From Rosenbergiella gaditana (GTDB lineage Bacteria > Pseudomonadota > Gammaproteobacteria > Enterobacterales > Enterobacteriaceae): a stretch of DNA of 64,000 bases. Below the pieces are notes generated by a model that did no database searches, was not told the DNA's origin, and saw only the letters and a program-made list of their open reading frames with translations. Both the position numbers and the translations under genes were made by a program. Within the stretch, counting starts at the first letter, position 1, and every line of letters starts with the position of its first letter. The stretch spans positions 62,001-126,000 of the forward strand of contig NZ_JABBFR010000009.1 of the NCBI RefSeq assembly GCF_018494065.1. The letters are read 5' to 3'. This document shows, in pieces, positions 43,703 to 53,311 of this stretch.

Positions 43703-44661
43703 TAGTAACCTTGCTCTGCGAGCCATGAACCTGCTTCACTCAGCGAATTAAAACGTTCGCAGACGACTAAACTACTGATAATCTGCTCGCGTAACGGTAG
43801 CGGAATGGGATATTTTTTTTCTAAAACGGCGTGCATCCAGTTAACCGTCGTCTCAATGTCTTTATTGGAGGCTAACGGCGTTTGTGCAGGTACTCCCCGT
43901 GGGATCATTTCTGATACGTCACTGCCATCATTATTCACATACTGTATCGCTGAAGGGCGCTGCGGATTGAGATAGACCTCACCTTCGCACCCATTAGACA
44001 CCAGTGCCTTAGCGTGAATATCGCGAAAAAATTGCGTTACCTTTGGTAAATATTCAGGATGCGACACACTCGTTAGTCTCACTCCCGCTTGCGCAGTAAA
44101 AGGTGATATTAGCTTGGCCAGCGTGTGGGCGCTATTGCGCAAGCCTAAGTGCCACCGCAGGTCGAGTTGCTTGGCTAACGGCGGGCACAGCGTATCGATC
44201 GTCATAAACGAAAAGCCTGTGTCCAACATTTGTCGATGCCCTTCAGCGATAGTCTCTGCAGGCTTAATCTCCATTGCCGCAAGGATCTCTGCGCTGGTAA
44301 TACGAGTCGGGTCACAATGAATCCCGTGCAAAAAGACGTTCACCCCAAACTTGTGCAGTAACAAGGCTAACAGTGGCGTCATATTTGCCTGTCGCCGAGC
44401 ACCGTTATAACTGGGAATAACGACGGTATGTGGCAGCGCTGACCACTGAGGTAAACAGTCCTCCAGTGCGCGGTAGAAACCGAGTAGCTCCTCTTCGCCT
44501 TCACCTTTAATGCGTAATGCGATCAAGATCGCTCCTAAAGAGAGATCGTCGACATCATCCCCCAATATCGCGCGATAAAGTGCCGTGGCATTGTCTAAAT
44601 CGAGATGACGCGCATGAAGTTTGCCACGACCTATCTCTTTAATAATTTGTTTAATATCCAT
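43702..44661 (-). CDS. ybiB: YbiB, TrpD2-family nucleic-acid-binding protein
   Basis: A 319-residue homologue of anthranilate phosphoribosyltransferase folds. The E. coli protein was shown to bind nucleic acid rather than make tryptophan. Seen here are the N-terminal helical domain (IGRGKLHARHLDLDNATALYRAI) and VVIPSYNGARRQANMTPLLALLLHKFG near residue 82. It sits 7 bp after dinG and overlaps rlmF, so it probably shares the LexA-controlled transcript, consistent with E. coli. Confidence 0.92.
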   Translation of the reverse strand: MDIKQIIKEIGRGKLHARHLDLDNATALYRAILGDDVDDLSLGAILIALRIKGEGEEELLGFYRALEDCLPQWSALPHTVVIPSYNGARRQANMTPLLALLLHKFGVNVFLHGIHCDPTRITSAEILAAMEIKPAETIAEGHRQMLDTGFSFMTIDTLCPPLAKQLDLRWHLGLRNSAHTLAKLISPFTAQAGVRLTSVSHPEYLPKVTQFFRDIHAKALVSNGCEGEVYLNPQRPSAIQYVNNDGSDVSEMIPRGVPAQTPLASNKDIETTVNWMHAVLEKKYPIPLPLREQIISSLVVCERFNSLSEAGSWLAEQGY

Positions 44662-44668
44662 GATTTCT

Positions 44669-46846
44669 CTACTTACGCGACGCGCGGCGATGTGTTGTTT
44701 TCTTTTTTAACGCTGAAGGAACAACGCTGACTTCACTTGGCGTAAACTTAGGTTGTTCAATAGGAAAAACAGGTAAAGAGGCTAAGAGTCGACTACCGTA
44801 ATTACGCGTGATTAACCGACGATCATAAATAATGATCTCACCATGGCAATGATGACTGCGAATTAACCTTCCCACTTGTTGGATTAACGTGAAGGAAGCC
44901 GTAGGTAAACTCTGACTCTCAAAAGGATAACGCTGCTTGCTCTTCAACCACTCACCTTCCGTCACAATAACAGGGCTATCGATAGGGGCAAACGCAATTT
45001 TATGAATATGCACCGCCGTCAACAACTCACCTTTAAGATCGAGCCCCTCTGCAAAAGATTGTACGCCAACCAAGATACTTTGTTGTCCTGCCAGAACCCG
45101 CTCACGATGGAGTTCGATCAATCGAGTACGAGGTTGGTCGCCTTGCACCAACATAGACAACCGCTTATCAACCATCAATGTCACAAATTGCTGTAATGCT
45201 CGCATACTGGAGAACAAAACTAAAATCCCCTTATGCTCAGATTCGACTAGCATCTGTCGGAAAATGCTCACCATCTCAGCCAAATGCAACGCTTCGTGCT
45301 GGAAGTCAGGCTCATACTGCATGGTAGGAATAACCAGTTTACCCTGCTCTGCATGGTTGAAAGGGCTATCAAGACAGACAAAGCGGTCTGTTGATTTTTC
45401 GCTTAACCCGGAGAGTTCCTGAAAACGACTAAAGGTATTTAGGCTACGTAAAGTTGCCGAGGTTAAAATGGTATGCGGCACTTTTGACCAGAGAATATTC
45501 TTCAACTGAGTACTCACTCGTATCCCTGCACAATGTAACCAAAGTTGCGGTTTTTCTTCTGCCGTCTCCAGCGTCGCCCATTTTGAGACAGGTGCCCCAG
45601 AAAGTTGCCGTAATGCTGCCAAGCGCCATAATTTCGACTGCGCTTCAAAGTGGCCGAAGAAACGATTAAGTTGTAGCATCCCACGGTGGATCCTCACCAT
45701 ATCCGCTTTACCTGTCTGCTCCCCAAGAAAATTCAGGAGCGTCTCTGCTGCTGCACGCAATCCATCATAGAGCTTATAAAGTTGTTCGCATTGCTCTCTG
45801 AGCGCATCGGGAAGCTCCCCCATCACAAAGCGATAACGCTGCTCAGGTGCTGCCTTAACCTGTGGCAACAGAATCTGGGCAAAGGACATGACCAGCTCGT
45901 CAATCGTCTCACGGTGTGCGGCAAACCGTTCAGGCTTTGCCAAAGCTGGGGGGGACTTAAGGGTAAATTGCGCGGTAATCTGCTCTATGGTTTTAGCAAA
46001 AAGATCGAGTTGGAATGATAAACTGGTCGGCGTAATTTCCGCACTGATTTCTAATGCATCACGGGCGACATCGGGTAGATGATGCCCTTCATCCATAATG
46101 AGCAAAAGATCTTTAGCCGGCGGAAGTACTGAATCGCTCTCCAATGCAGCCATGACCAGTGCATGATTAGTAATCACCACGTCGACATTATCAATATCGC
46201 GTCGTGCCGAGAAGAAGGGGCACTCCTTATACCATTGGCAATGATGAGCCAGGCAATGAGCTTTATCTGTCGATAAACGGGCCCATAGACGATCACTGAT
46301 ATTCTCTGGGTAGTGATCCCGCACACCATCCCAACTACCGGCATCCAACACCTGCTGTAACTGTTCACACTGCTGTTGTTCAAGCGGCGTGATGGCTCCG
46401 GGTGCTTGACTGCTTAATGAGTCATCATCCAATAAATAGAGAAGATCCGGCTGGCTATTATCGCCTGTAAAATAGAGGTTTCGCGGACAGACATAACGCC
46501 GTCGACCAAATGCCGTGGTATAGGTCAGATCGGGGATAAAGCGTTTAAGGAGAGGAAGATCTTTACCGTAAATTTGGTCTTGTAACGCGACATTAGCCGT
46601 GCTCACCACTAAGGTTTTACTCTCTTCACGACTGACAGCGATACCTGGGATGAGGTATGAAAGGGTTTTACCTACCCCGGTGGGAGCTTCGATTGCCAAA
46701 TGGCGTCCCGATTCTCCGGCTAAGGTTTTGGCTACTTCCGCCATCATCTGACGCTGTGCCAGCCGAGGAATAAAATCATCAACATTACGCTGAAGTTTTT
46801 TATACCAATCGCTGATTTGCGCTTTTACTGCTGAAGTGAGTGCCAT
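44669..46846 (-). CDS. dinG: ATP-dependent DNA helicase DinG
   Basis: DinG is an SOS-induced 5'-3' XPD-like helicase that resolves R-loops. I chose ATG 46844-46846 (MALTSAVKAQISDW), as in E. coli, over a start three codons upstream; length is 725 residues. Walker A EAPTGVGKTLSYL is near residue 54. The Fe-S cysteines are in RYVCPRNL (near 120) and CLAHHCQWYKECPFF (near 194-206). The helicase boxes DEGHHLPD and QVGRLIRS are intact. A perfect LexA box lies just upstream. Confidence 0.96.
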   Translation of the reverse strand: MALTSAVKAQISDWYKKLQRNVDDFIPRLAQRQMMAEVAKTLAGESGRHLAIEAPTGVGKTLSYLIPGIAVSREESKTLVVSTANVALQDQIYGKDLPLLKRFIPDLTYTTAFGRRRYVCPRNLYFTGDNSQPDLLYLLDDDSLSSQAPGAITPLEQQQCEQLQQVLDAGSWDGVRDHYPENISDRLWARLSTDKAHCLAHHCQWYKECPFFSARRDIDNVDVVITNHALVMAALESDSVLPPAKDLLLIMDEGHHLPDVARDALEISAEITPTSLSFQLDLFAKTIEQITAQFTLKSPPALAKPERFAAHRETIDELVMSFAQILLPQVKAAPEQRYRFVMGELPDALREQCEQLYKLYDGLRAAAETLLNFLGEQTGKADMVRIHRGMLQLNRFFGHFEAQSKLWRLAALRQLSGAPVSKWATLETAEEKPQLWLHCAGIRVSTQLKNILWSKVPHTILTSATLRSLNTFSRFQELSGLSEKSTDRFVCLDSPFNHAEQGKLVIPTMQYEPDFQHEALHLAEMVSIFRQMLVESEHKGILVLFSSMRALQQFVTLMVDKRLSMLVQGDQPRTRLIELHRERVLAGQQSILVGVQSFAEGLDLKGELLTAVHIHKIAFAPIDSPVIVTEGEWLKSKQRYPFESQSLPTASFTLIQQVGRLIRSHHCHGEIIIYDRRLITRNYGSRLLASLPVFPIEQPKFTPSEVSVVPSALKKKTTHRRASRK

Positions 46847-46872
46847 AACAACCAACGTTAAATTGAAACAGA

Positions 46873-46888
46873 CTGTATTTTTACACAG
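46873..46888. promoter_or_regulatory. LexA (SOS) box of dinG
   Basis: CTGTATTTTTACACAG fits CTGT-N8-ACAG exactly, with the favoured flanking TA on the right, and lies 27-42 bp before the dinG ATG. E. coli dinG is a LexA target. Confidence 0.85.
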
Positions 46889-46927
46889 TATCTACTCAAC
46901 GTCAGTAATTGTGAGGAATATTTTTAA

Positions 46928-47449
46928 TTAGCGACTGAGGTGTAGAAACATGACGGTGGTCGCTTGATACTCCCCTGAGGTCGACTGCGCATAGTGCGGA
47001 ATTTCCCCAACGACGATCCAGCCTAAGGATCGATAAAGTTTCACTGTGAAATCTTCACTGCGTGTATCGAGTACTAATAACTTTAGCCCTAGCTGTATCG
47101 CGCTATCGATGGCGGTTTGCATCAGTTTTTTTGCAATGCCCTGACGACGCCATGCTTGACTGACCATTAACTTGAATATCTCACCGCGATGTGTCCCATT
47201 ATATTTTCCACAACGCTCTAAACCGATCACACCCACTATTTGATCATTTACACGTGCACAGAAAAACTGGACATTGCCTTCAGTGATAGCATGACTCTGC
47301 TGCTGCCAATAATGATGCATTGCATCAACCTGCTGAGTGGCATCGGTATAACCAATACTCGCTCCCAAGCTGACCGCTTCCTGCATTAATGCTGTTAATT
47401 GCCTCAAGTCTTCACTCGCTATGGGTGAAGTCATACGGGAAATAATCAT
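46928..47449 (-). CDS. GNAT-family N-acetyltransferase
   Basis: A 173-residue single-domain acetyltransferase. The acetyl-CoA loop RRQGIAKKL is near residue 120, preceded by the beta-4 strand GEIFKLMVSQAW and followed by LVLDTRSEDFTVKLYRSLGW, typical of motif A/B. The ATG at 47447-47449 follows AGGAGAAAATA. I do not recognise an orthologue or a substrate. It is separately transcribed from dinG, 81 bp upstream of that gene, and its neighbours give no pathway clue. Confidence 0.8.
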   Translation of the reverse strand: MIISRMTSPIASEDLRQLTALMQEAVSLGASIGYTDATQQVDAMHHYWQQQSHAITEGNVQFFCARVNDQIVGVIGLERCGKYNGTHRGEIFKLMVSQAWRRQGIAKKLMQTAIDSAIQLGLKLLVLDTRSEDFTVKLYRSLGWIVVGEIPHYAQSTSGEYQATTVMFLHLSR

Positions 47450-47594
47450 TATTTTCTCCTTTAAACACGATTCTACCGGTGCAACCGCCTAAAGTGTCAT
47501 AGGATTCGCTTATAAAAACCTGATGCCGCTGATGTCTTTATTCAGCATCTGGTTAGGAGTATCATTCCCCTAAAATATCTCCGAGATTCTCTAA

Positions 47595-47699
47595 ATGAAC
47601 GTCAAAAAAATTTTTTTTATTCTTCTTTTCTTACTGATGGCTGTGGGGGGTATCGGCGGCGTAGCGCTAATAGGATACTCGATTGTCATCGGAAAATAA
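47595..47699 (+). CDS. putative 34-residue hydrophobic membrane peptide
   Basis: ATG 47595 to TAA 47697 encodes MNVKKIFFILLFLLMAVGG and then a Gly-rich hydrophobic stretch ending SIVIGK. It looks like a single membrane helix of about 25 residues with two N-terminal lysines. The ribosome-binding site is weak (GAGA). I do not recognise the family. It lies between divergent GNAT and convergent idi, so it would be a free-standing gene. It could be chance, since poly-T in AT-rich DNA favours hydrophobic codons. Confidence 0.4.
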   Translation: MNVKKIFFILLFLLMAVGGIGGVALIGYSIVIGK

Positions 47700-47721
47700 A
47701 CCCTCAGCGTTGGGGGGAGTT

Positions 47722-48246
47722 TTAGTCCCCCGCTCTCAACTGCTTAGCAAGCATCGGAAAGGTTGTTTTAAACCAAGGAGTGAAACGTTCAGGGAAGGAG
47801 ACGAGTTCTTTCTCAATCTCTGATAGTGAAGCAAACCGATAATTTTCTGCTTCGTCTGGATTCAGTACCGGTAACTGATCGGTATACCCCGTGAAAATAT
47901 GCCCATATTCATGCTCAATTAAACCATCCGTCACCGGTAAATTATAATAAGTCTGCGTGATCTCCTTCAGTGGCATTTTTAGCCCCATCTCTTCGTCGAG
48001 ACGTCGCTCGGCAGCCTGTTGTGTGCCTTCATGAGGAAAAGGATGACCACAGCAAGTATTACTCCATAAACCACCACAATGGTATTTACTGAACGCCCGT
48101 TGCTGCAGCATAAGCTGTTGCTGTGTATTGAACACATACACGGTGATGGCGCGATGCAGTCGACCTTGACGGTGCGCTTCCAATTTTTCCATTTGCCCCA
48201 GTGGATTATCGTGTTCATCCACCAATATAACGTCGATTTTTTCCAT
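47722..48246 (-). CDS. idi: isopentenyl-diphosphate delta-isomerase, type I
   Basis: Idi interconverts IPP and DMAPP in isoprenoid synthesis. The 174-residue Nudix-fold protein has the catalytic Cys in NTCCGHP (Cys66), and the acid in the EHE motif (residues 111-113, LIEHEYGHIF). The Nudix-like AAERRLDEEMGLKMP is clear. The gene is not essential when IspH makes both isomers. No carotenoid genes are adjacent. In E. coli idi lies far away, so this is a different location. Confidence 0.94.
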   Translation of the reverse strand: MEKIDVILVDEHDNPLGQMEKLEAHRQGRLHRAITVYVFNTQQQLMLQQRAFSKYHCGGLWSNTCCGHPFPHEGTQQAAERRLDEEMGLKMPLKEITQTYYNLPVTDGLIEHEYGHIFTGYTDQLPVLNPDEAENYRFASLSEIEKELVSFPERFTPWFKTTFPMLAKQLRAGD

Positions 48247-48297
48247 GCTTTCACCACATTTCTGGCATTTTGAAGAATAAGTGTAGCAGTCTTACAT

Positions 48298-48328
48298 AAA
48301 AAAAAGCTGCCTTATCGTAAGGCAGCTG
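48298..48328 (-). terminator. bglX rho-independent terminator
   Basis: AGCTGCCTTA-TCG-TAAGGCAGCT is a perfect 10-bp stem. On the minus strand it is followed by TTTTTTTT, 22 bp past the bglX stop. Confidence 0.95.
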
Positions 48329-48349
48329 CGTTATTCCCGAGCGATGTCG

Positions 48350-50650
48350 CTACTGGTAGGTGAATGATTTCACTTCAGTATGCACAGAGTCAGTGCCGAT
48401 CATCACGACGAACTGCCCGGGTTCGACGACCCACTTCATCTGTTGGTTCCAGAAACTTAAGTCATTTTTACTCAGGGTAAACTGTACCCTTTTTGACTCA
48501 CCCGGCTGCAACTGGACTTTTTCAAATGCTTTTAACTCTTTTACTGGGCGACTGATGGATGCAACAGGATCTTGTAAATAGAGCTGAACGATGGTGCCAC
48601 CTGCGAGTTTACCACTGTTCGTTACCGTCACCGACGCCACCATTTGACCTTTCGCCGTGAGCATGGACGACGAGAGAGAAATCGGTGATAGCGTGAACTC
48701 GGTGTAACTTAATCCAAATCCAAAGGGATACAGCGGACTATTATCGATATCAAAATAGTGAGACGTATACTTATTGGGATGGGTAAAATCGTAAGGACGT
48801 CCCGTGGGGAGATGATTATAATAAAGCGGTAATTGTCCGACTGAGCGAGGGAAGGTCACTGGTAATTTACCGGATGGGTTAGCATCACCGAATAACACAT
48901 CGCTAATAGCATGCCCCCCTTCTGTTCCACTAAACCAGGTCTCTAAAATCCCTTCTGCTTGCTGATCTTGCTGCGTAATGTCCAGCGCACGGCCATTCAT
49001 CAGGACTAATACTATCGGTTTTCCTGTCGCTTTGATCGCGTCTATCAGATCGCGCTGCGCCTTGGGAAGACGAATATCACTCCGACTGGAGGCTTCATGC
49101 GCCATCCCTTGTGATTCACCCACCGCCATCACTACAACATCTGCCTTCTTAGCCACTGAGATCGCTTCATCACGGAGTTGCTGTGGACTACGTTTATCCA
49201 CTTCTACTGCAGGTTCGTAGAGGTTTAAAAAGGCCTGAACCTTGGCATTATCGGTAATATTCGATCCTTTAGCATAAAGTAGCGTGGCTTTACCGGCTAC
49301 AGCCTCACGCATCCCTTGTAACAGGGTAACAGACTGTTTTGCCACGCCCGCTGCCGACCAACTCCCCATAATATCCCGCTGGCTATCGGCCAAAGGACCA
49401 ATCAATGCCAGGGTTCCCTGCTTTTTGAGCGGTAAAATATGATGCCAGTTCTTGAGTAGCACCAGGCTTTGCGCTGCCACCTCACGAGCTTGTGCACGAT
49501 GCAAGCGATCCTCCGCATTAGTATCTTTAGGATCGCTACCCACCGGACCTAAATGGCTGTAGGCATCACGAAATAGCCCCATATCGTATTTAACATTGAG
49601 TACATGGCGGGCAGCATTGTCGACTTCCGCAGCAGTGACCGCACCACTTTTCACCAGTCCTGGTAAGTATTGGCTGTAGTATTGGTCACTCATACTCATA
49701 TCAATACCCGCCTTGATCGCAATCCGTACCGCATCGGCGGGATCGCTGGCAACACCATGATTAATTAACTCTTTAATCGCACCATGGTCACTGACGGTAA
49801 TCCCCTTGAAATGCCATTGATGACGTAGGAGATCGGTGAGCAGCCAACGATTGGCTGTCGCGGGCACCCCATTGATCGAATTAAGCGAGACCATTACCCC
49901 ACCACTGCCTGCTTGTAATGCAGTTTGATAAGGAGGTAGGTAGTGCTGGAACATCTGCTGGGGGCTCATATCAACACTGTTATATTCTCTGCCCCCCTCC
50001 ACCGCGCCGTATAAGGCAAAATGCTTAACACTGGTCATGACAGAATTACGATCGGCAGGATCATTACCTTGCATCGCTTTAACCATCGTTTGACCCATCA
50101 TTGACGTCAGGTAAGTATCCTCACCGAATCCTTCTGAGCTTCGACCCCAGCGTGGTTCATGACTGACATCCACCATCGGTGCCCAGGTCATATTCAGTCC
50201 ATCTTGTGCAGCTTCTAACGCGGAAATACGGCCAACGGTTGTCACGGCTTGGGTATCCCAACTTGCTGCTAAGCCAAGAGGAATAGGGAATATGGTGCGC
50301 TGGCCATGCACCACATCATAAGCAAAAAACAAGGGTATTTTGAGACGGCTTAACTGCATGACTTGGTCTTGCATAATACGAATATCTGGGCGAGTAACCG
50401 TATTAAAGATAGCGCCGATTTGCCCTTTTTCGATCATCTGTTTAATCGTTGACTTAGGCGTATCTGGACCGACACTGATGAGTCGTAACTGCCCAATTTT
50501 TTCGTCCAACGTCATTTTTTTTAATAATGCAGAGACAAAGTGATCACGCTGAGTCTCATTCGAGGCCTGAAGAGTGGGTGGCTCGGCAAAGAGGGATGCT
50601 GAGAAAAGTGCGAGAGGGAAGACAACAGCCTGTGGAAACATCGATTTCAT
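48350..50650 (-). CDS. bglX: periplasmic beta-glucosidase BglX (GH3)
   Basis: BglX hydrolyses beta-glucosides in the periplasm. ATG 50648-50650 follows AAGAGAG and opens a signal peptide (MKSMFPQAVVFPLALFSASL); this gives 766 residues against 765 in E. coli. A frame start at 50770 is rejected. The GH3 nucleophile Asp lies in GITVSDHGAIKEL near residue 285; KHFALYGAVEGG and WAPMVDVSHEPRWGRSSEGFGED are intact. The C-terminal fibronectin-III-like domain follows (about 660-766). Confidence 0.96.
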   Translation of the reverse strand: MKSMFPQAVVFPLALFSASLFAEPPTLQASNETQRDHFVSALLKKMTLDEKIGQLRLISVGPDTPKSTIKQMIEKGQIGAIFNTVTRPDIRIMQDQVMQLSRLKIPLFFAYDVVHGQRTIFPIPLGLAASWDTQAVTTVGRISALEAAQDGLNMTWAPMVDVSHEPRWGRSSEGFGEDTYLTSMMGQTMVKAMQGNDPADRNSVMTSVKHFALYGAVEGGREYNSVDMSPQQMFQHYLPPYQTALQAGSGGVMVSLNSINGVPATANRWLLTDLLRHQWHFKGITVSDHGAIKELINHGVASDPADAVRIAIKAGIDMSMSDQYYSQYLPGLVKSGAVTAAEVDNAARHVLNVKYDMGLFRDAYSHLGPVGSDPKDTNAEDRLHRAQAREVAAQSLVLLKNWHHILPLKKQGTLALIGPLADSQRDIMGSWSAAGVAKQSVTLLQGMREAVAGKATLLYAKGSNITDNAKVQAFLNLYEPAVEVDKRSPQQLRDEAISVAKKADVVVMAVGESQGMAHEASSRSDIRLPKAQRDLIDAIKATGKPIVLVLMNGRALDITQQDQQAEGILETWFSGTEGGHAISDVLFGDANPSGKLPVTFPRSVGQLPLYYNHLPTGRPYDFTHPNKYTSHYFDIDNSPLYPFGFGLSYTEFTLSPISLSSSMLTAKGQMVASVTVTNSGKLAGGTIVQLYLQDPVASISRPVKELKAFEKVQLQPGESKRVQFTLSKNDLSFWNQQMKWVVEPGQFVVMIGTDSVHTEVKSFTYQ

Positions 50651-50750
50651 TAACAACTCTCTTTGAGATACCCCCCACCACTCACGCGCTGAGGGGAGAA
50701 GATGATTGAGTAATGATAATGTCAGAATCCTGTAAAAAAGAGAAAATAAA

Positions 50751-50786
50751 TTAATAAGGCACGACGTCATACGTCGTACCTTATTA
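50751..50786 (-). terminator. terminator of the MscS-type channel gene
   Basis: TTAATAAGG-ACGACGT-CAT-ACGTCGT-CCTTATTAA forms a 16-bp stem with one mismatch, 5 bp past the channel gene's stop. On the minus strand it ends in TTAATTTATTTTC. Confidence 0.8.
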
Positions 50787-50790
50787 AGAC

Positions 50791-53217
50791 TTACTGCTGA
50801 TCGACGGGTTGAACCGGTTCTAAAACTTTTTGTTCAATAACCATGGTTTGTGGGGACGATAGCTCAACATCGGCTGCTCGTAATCTCACCAGTACTTCAA
50901 ACAATAATTCACTGCGGGTGGAAGATATTAATCGCTGTGAGTTGACATTACCTGTGACGCTTAAAAGGATTCCTTGCGCTGAGAGATCTTTAAAACTCAC
51001 CGAGGGTGCAGGATTATCTAAAATTTTCTCATTATCATTGAACGCTCCAAGCAAAATCTCTTTTACTTGTACCGGATCAATATCCAAGGGGAAGGTTAAC
51101 GGAATGGTGACCACGCCTTGAGCATTCCCCATGGTGGCATTGCGTACGTTTTGTGAAATAAATTGTGAGTTTGGCACAATAACCGTCGATTTATCTGTGA
51201 GTAATATTTCGGTGGCACGGACATTAATACGACGAATATCCCCTTCAATACCACTTATTGTCACCAAATCCCCTACTTTGACCGGTCGTTCAGTTAATAA
51301 GATCAATCCCGAGATGAAGTTTTTGACGATCTCTTGCAGACCGAAACCAATCCCCACCGAGAGGGCACTGACAATCCATGCCAGCTTATTCCACTGTACG
51401 CCGATAGCCGATAAGGTCATTAGCAATACTAGAACAAATCCAATATTACTAAATAGTGTCACTACTGACACACGCATTCCCGCATCCATTGACGTTTGCG
51501 GCAGGAAATCATTGTCGAGCCAGTTACGCACTGAACGCAGGACATAAATCCCTGCAATCAACGTCACTAAGGCCATAACAATATGTGACGGGATTAAATT
51601 TAGCTTCTCTAGACCACGGCCCGCAAAGAAATCAATAATGCGACTGAGGATCTCACCAGGACTTGATGACGAGATAGTGCCGTTCATCAATAACAAGATC
51701 AGCATAATGATCAATGCCGATTTTAATAAGCCAGAAAACAGGCTACCTAATTGCAGTAAAGTCTTTTCGTTCAGATTCAGTGAACGAGTCACTAATTTTC
51801 CGGGGCCGCTATTGGTGGAGAAAAGGACTTGGCAACCATCAATCGCAAGTGCATTCAGGAAGTAAAAAGTACTTAATAAAATACCTATCCAAATAACTTC
51901 GTAGCTTAAATATCGAGCCAGTCCAACATATCCGATAACCAAACAGATAAGGATCGTTATGCCGGTAAGGATCATTGCAATATCCACTAACCCGGCAATA
52001 CGTGAACGTTCAACTTCATGGCCGTTAATTTCTAATTTTCGGCGAATACGACGTGTGCGGATTACCATCATCAAACAGAGTAAACCGATGAGGATTGCCG
52101 TAAGACCATTGCCGAAAATAGTTGTGTTGACACTGGTTTCAATTGCCCGATTAAAAGCTTCAAGCCCTTGAAAGATAAATACCAAGGTAGCAATCACAAT
52201 CGGGAAAGGTTTTAATGCCTTTGCTAACTCATCATTGATGACCGGTAGACGCCAGCTCGGACGCCGGGTCGAAAGAAACGCTCGACCTAAGCCTGCGATA
52301 AGTCCTGCTAATAAACTTTGAATGCCTAAGCTTGAGACCAGATCACGAACATCATCGGCAACATCAGGATGACGAGCGAAGGCTAATGCTAAGAAGTTAC
52401 AGCATAGCGTTATCGCGAGCAGTGTCGTCATAACAATCGCACAGGCTAAAAAACTGCGGCGTAGTCTCCCCTCAGAGAGTTTATTAATACTGACCCAAGC
52501 CAGAAACTCTTCCATATAACGGCGGCCTATTGCCATCACCAGTACTGCTGCAACAAACCACATTGCCGTACCAAAACGGTAGCCGGGTGAGAAAGAGAGT
52601 TGCACACTCTGTTCAAGATCTCGTGCAAAAGCGATAATTTTGGGCCCATCAACAGGATTATTATAAAGAGGCTGCCAAAATTTCGCGGCTACTATACTGC
52701 CAGTGTTTAAGCTCACTTGATTTTTTAAGCGGTCACGACGGTAATTTAAAATCTGTGACGACAATACCGACGCACCGTTTTGTAGCGCATTCGCTTGTTT
52801 AACCTGATCATCTAAACGTGATTTTTGCGCCAGTAGATGGCGACGCTTACTGGTAACGTCAGACGTTTCTTTTACCCCACTTCCTGCTTCAGGGGCCGGT
52901 CCCAAGACCGCAAGCTGCGCGTCAATCTGTTGACTTTGAGGAACCAAGTTCTGCGATAGAGTGCTCGCATTTTCGCCCAGCTCGACCGCCATATCATTTA
53001 ATTGTGCCAGTTGCGTTTCATCCGTGACGCTTGATACTTGCCCTTTAATTTTATCGAGAATAACTTGCATCTTCGGCAGTTCGACCGAGGCATCCACCTT
53101 AGTCGCTGCCGTGTCATTTGATTGGTCGGTACTGTCCTCAGCCAATACCGATGTCATCGGTACCGCTAATGTAAAAAGCATACAGAGCGTTATTATGGCT
53201 TTTTTTAAACTACTCAT
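50791..53217 (-). CDS. large MscS-family mechanosensitive channel with DUF3772-like N-terminus
   Basis: An 808-residue inner-membrane protein. A signal peptide (about 1-26) precedes a periplasmic, coiled-coil-rich region (about 27-200), as in DUF3772 proteins. About ten membrane helices follow (200-620). The MscS core is clear: LSVGIGFGLQEIVKNFISGLILL (TM3 and pore, near residue 630) then RPVKVGDLVTISGIEGDIRRINVRATEI and the beta domain. It does not match E. coli YbiO or MscK closely from recall. It occupies the position of dld between bglX and pbpG in E. coli. It should gate under hypo-osmotic tension. Confidence 0.85.
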   Translation of the reverse strand: MSSLKKAIITLCMLFTLAVPMTSVLAEDSTDQSNDTAATKVDASVELPKMQVILDKIKGQVSSVTDETQLAQLNDMAVELGENASTLSQNLVPQSQQIDAQLAVLGPAPEAGSGVKETSDVTSKRRHLLAQKSRLDDQVKQANALQNGASVLSSQILNYRRDRLKNQVSLNTGSIVAAKFWQPLYNNPVDGPKIIAFARDLEQSVQLSFSPGYRFGTAMWFVAAVLVMAIGRRYMEEFLAWVSINKLSEGRLRRSFLACAIVMTTLLAITLCCNFLALAFARHPDVADDVRDLVSSLGIQSLLAGLIAGLGRAFLSTRRPSWRLPVINDELAKALKPFPIVIATLVFIFQGLEAFNRAIETSVNTTIFGNGLTAILIGLLCLMMVIRTRRIRRKLEINGHEVERSRIAGLVDIAMILTGITILICLVIGYVGLARYLSYEVIWIGILLSTFYFLNALAIDGCQVLFSTNSGPGKLVTRSLNLNEKTLLQLGSLFSGLLKSALIIMLILLLMNGTISSSSPGEILSRIIDFFAGRGLEKLNLIPSHIVMALVTLIAGIYVLRSVRNWLDNDFLPQTSMDAGMRVSVVTLFSNIGFVLVLLMTLSAIGVQWNKLAWIVSALSVGIGFGLQEIVKNFISGLILLTERPVKVGDLVTISGIEGDIRRINVRATEILLTDKSTVIVPNSQFISQNVRNATMGNAQGVVTIPLTFPLDIDPVQVKEILLGAFNDNEKILDNPAPSVSFKDLSAQGILLSVTGNVNSQRLISSTRSELLFEVLVRLRAADVELSSPQTMVIEQKVLEPVQPVDQQ

Positions 53218-53311
53218 ACACGTTCCTAAATTTCTTTCCTATCGCTGCGATCAAGTATAGGGAGTTGTGAAAAATCTGCCTATCAGAAGGTTGCTGAAAA
53301 CGGCTTAGGGT

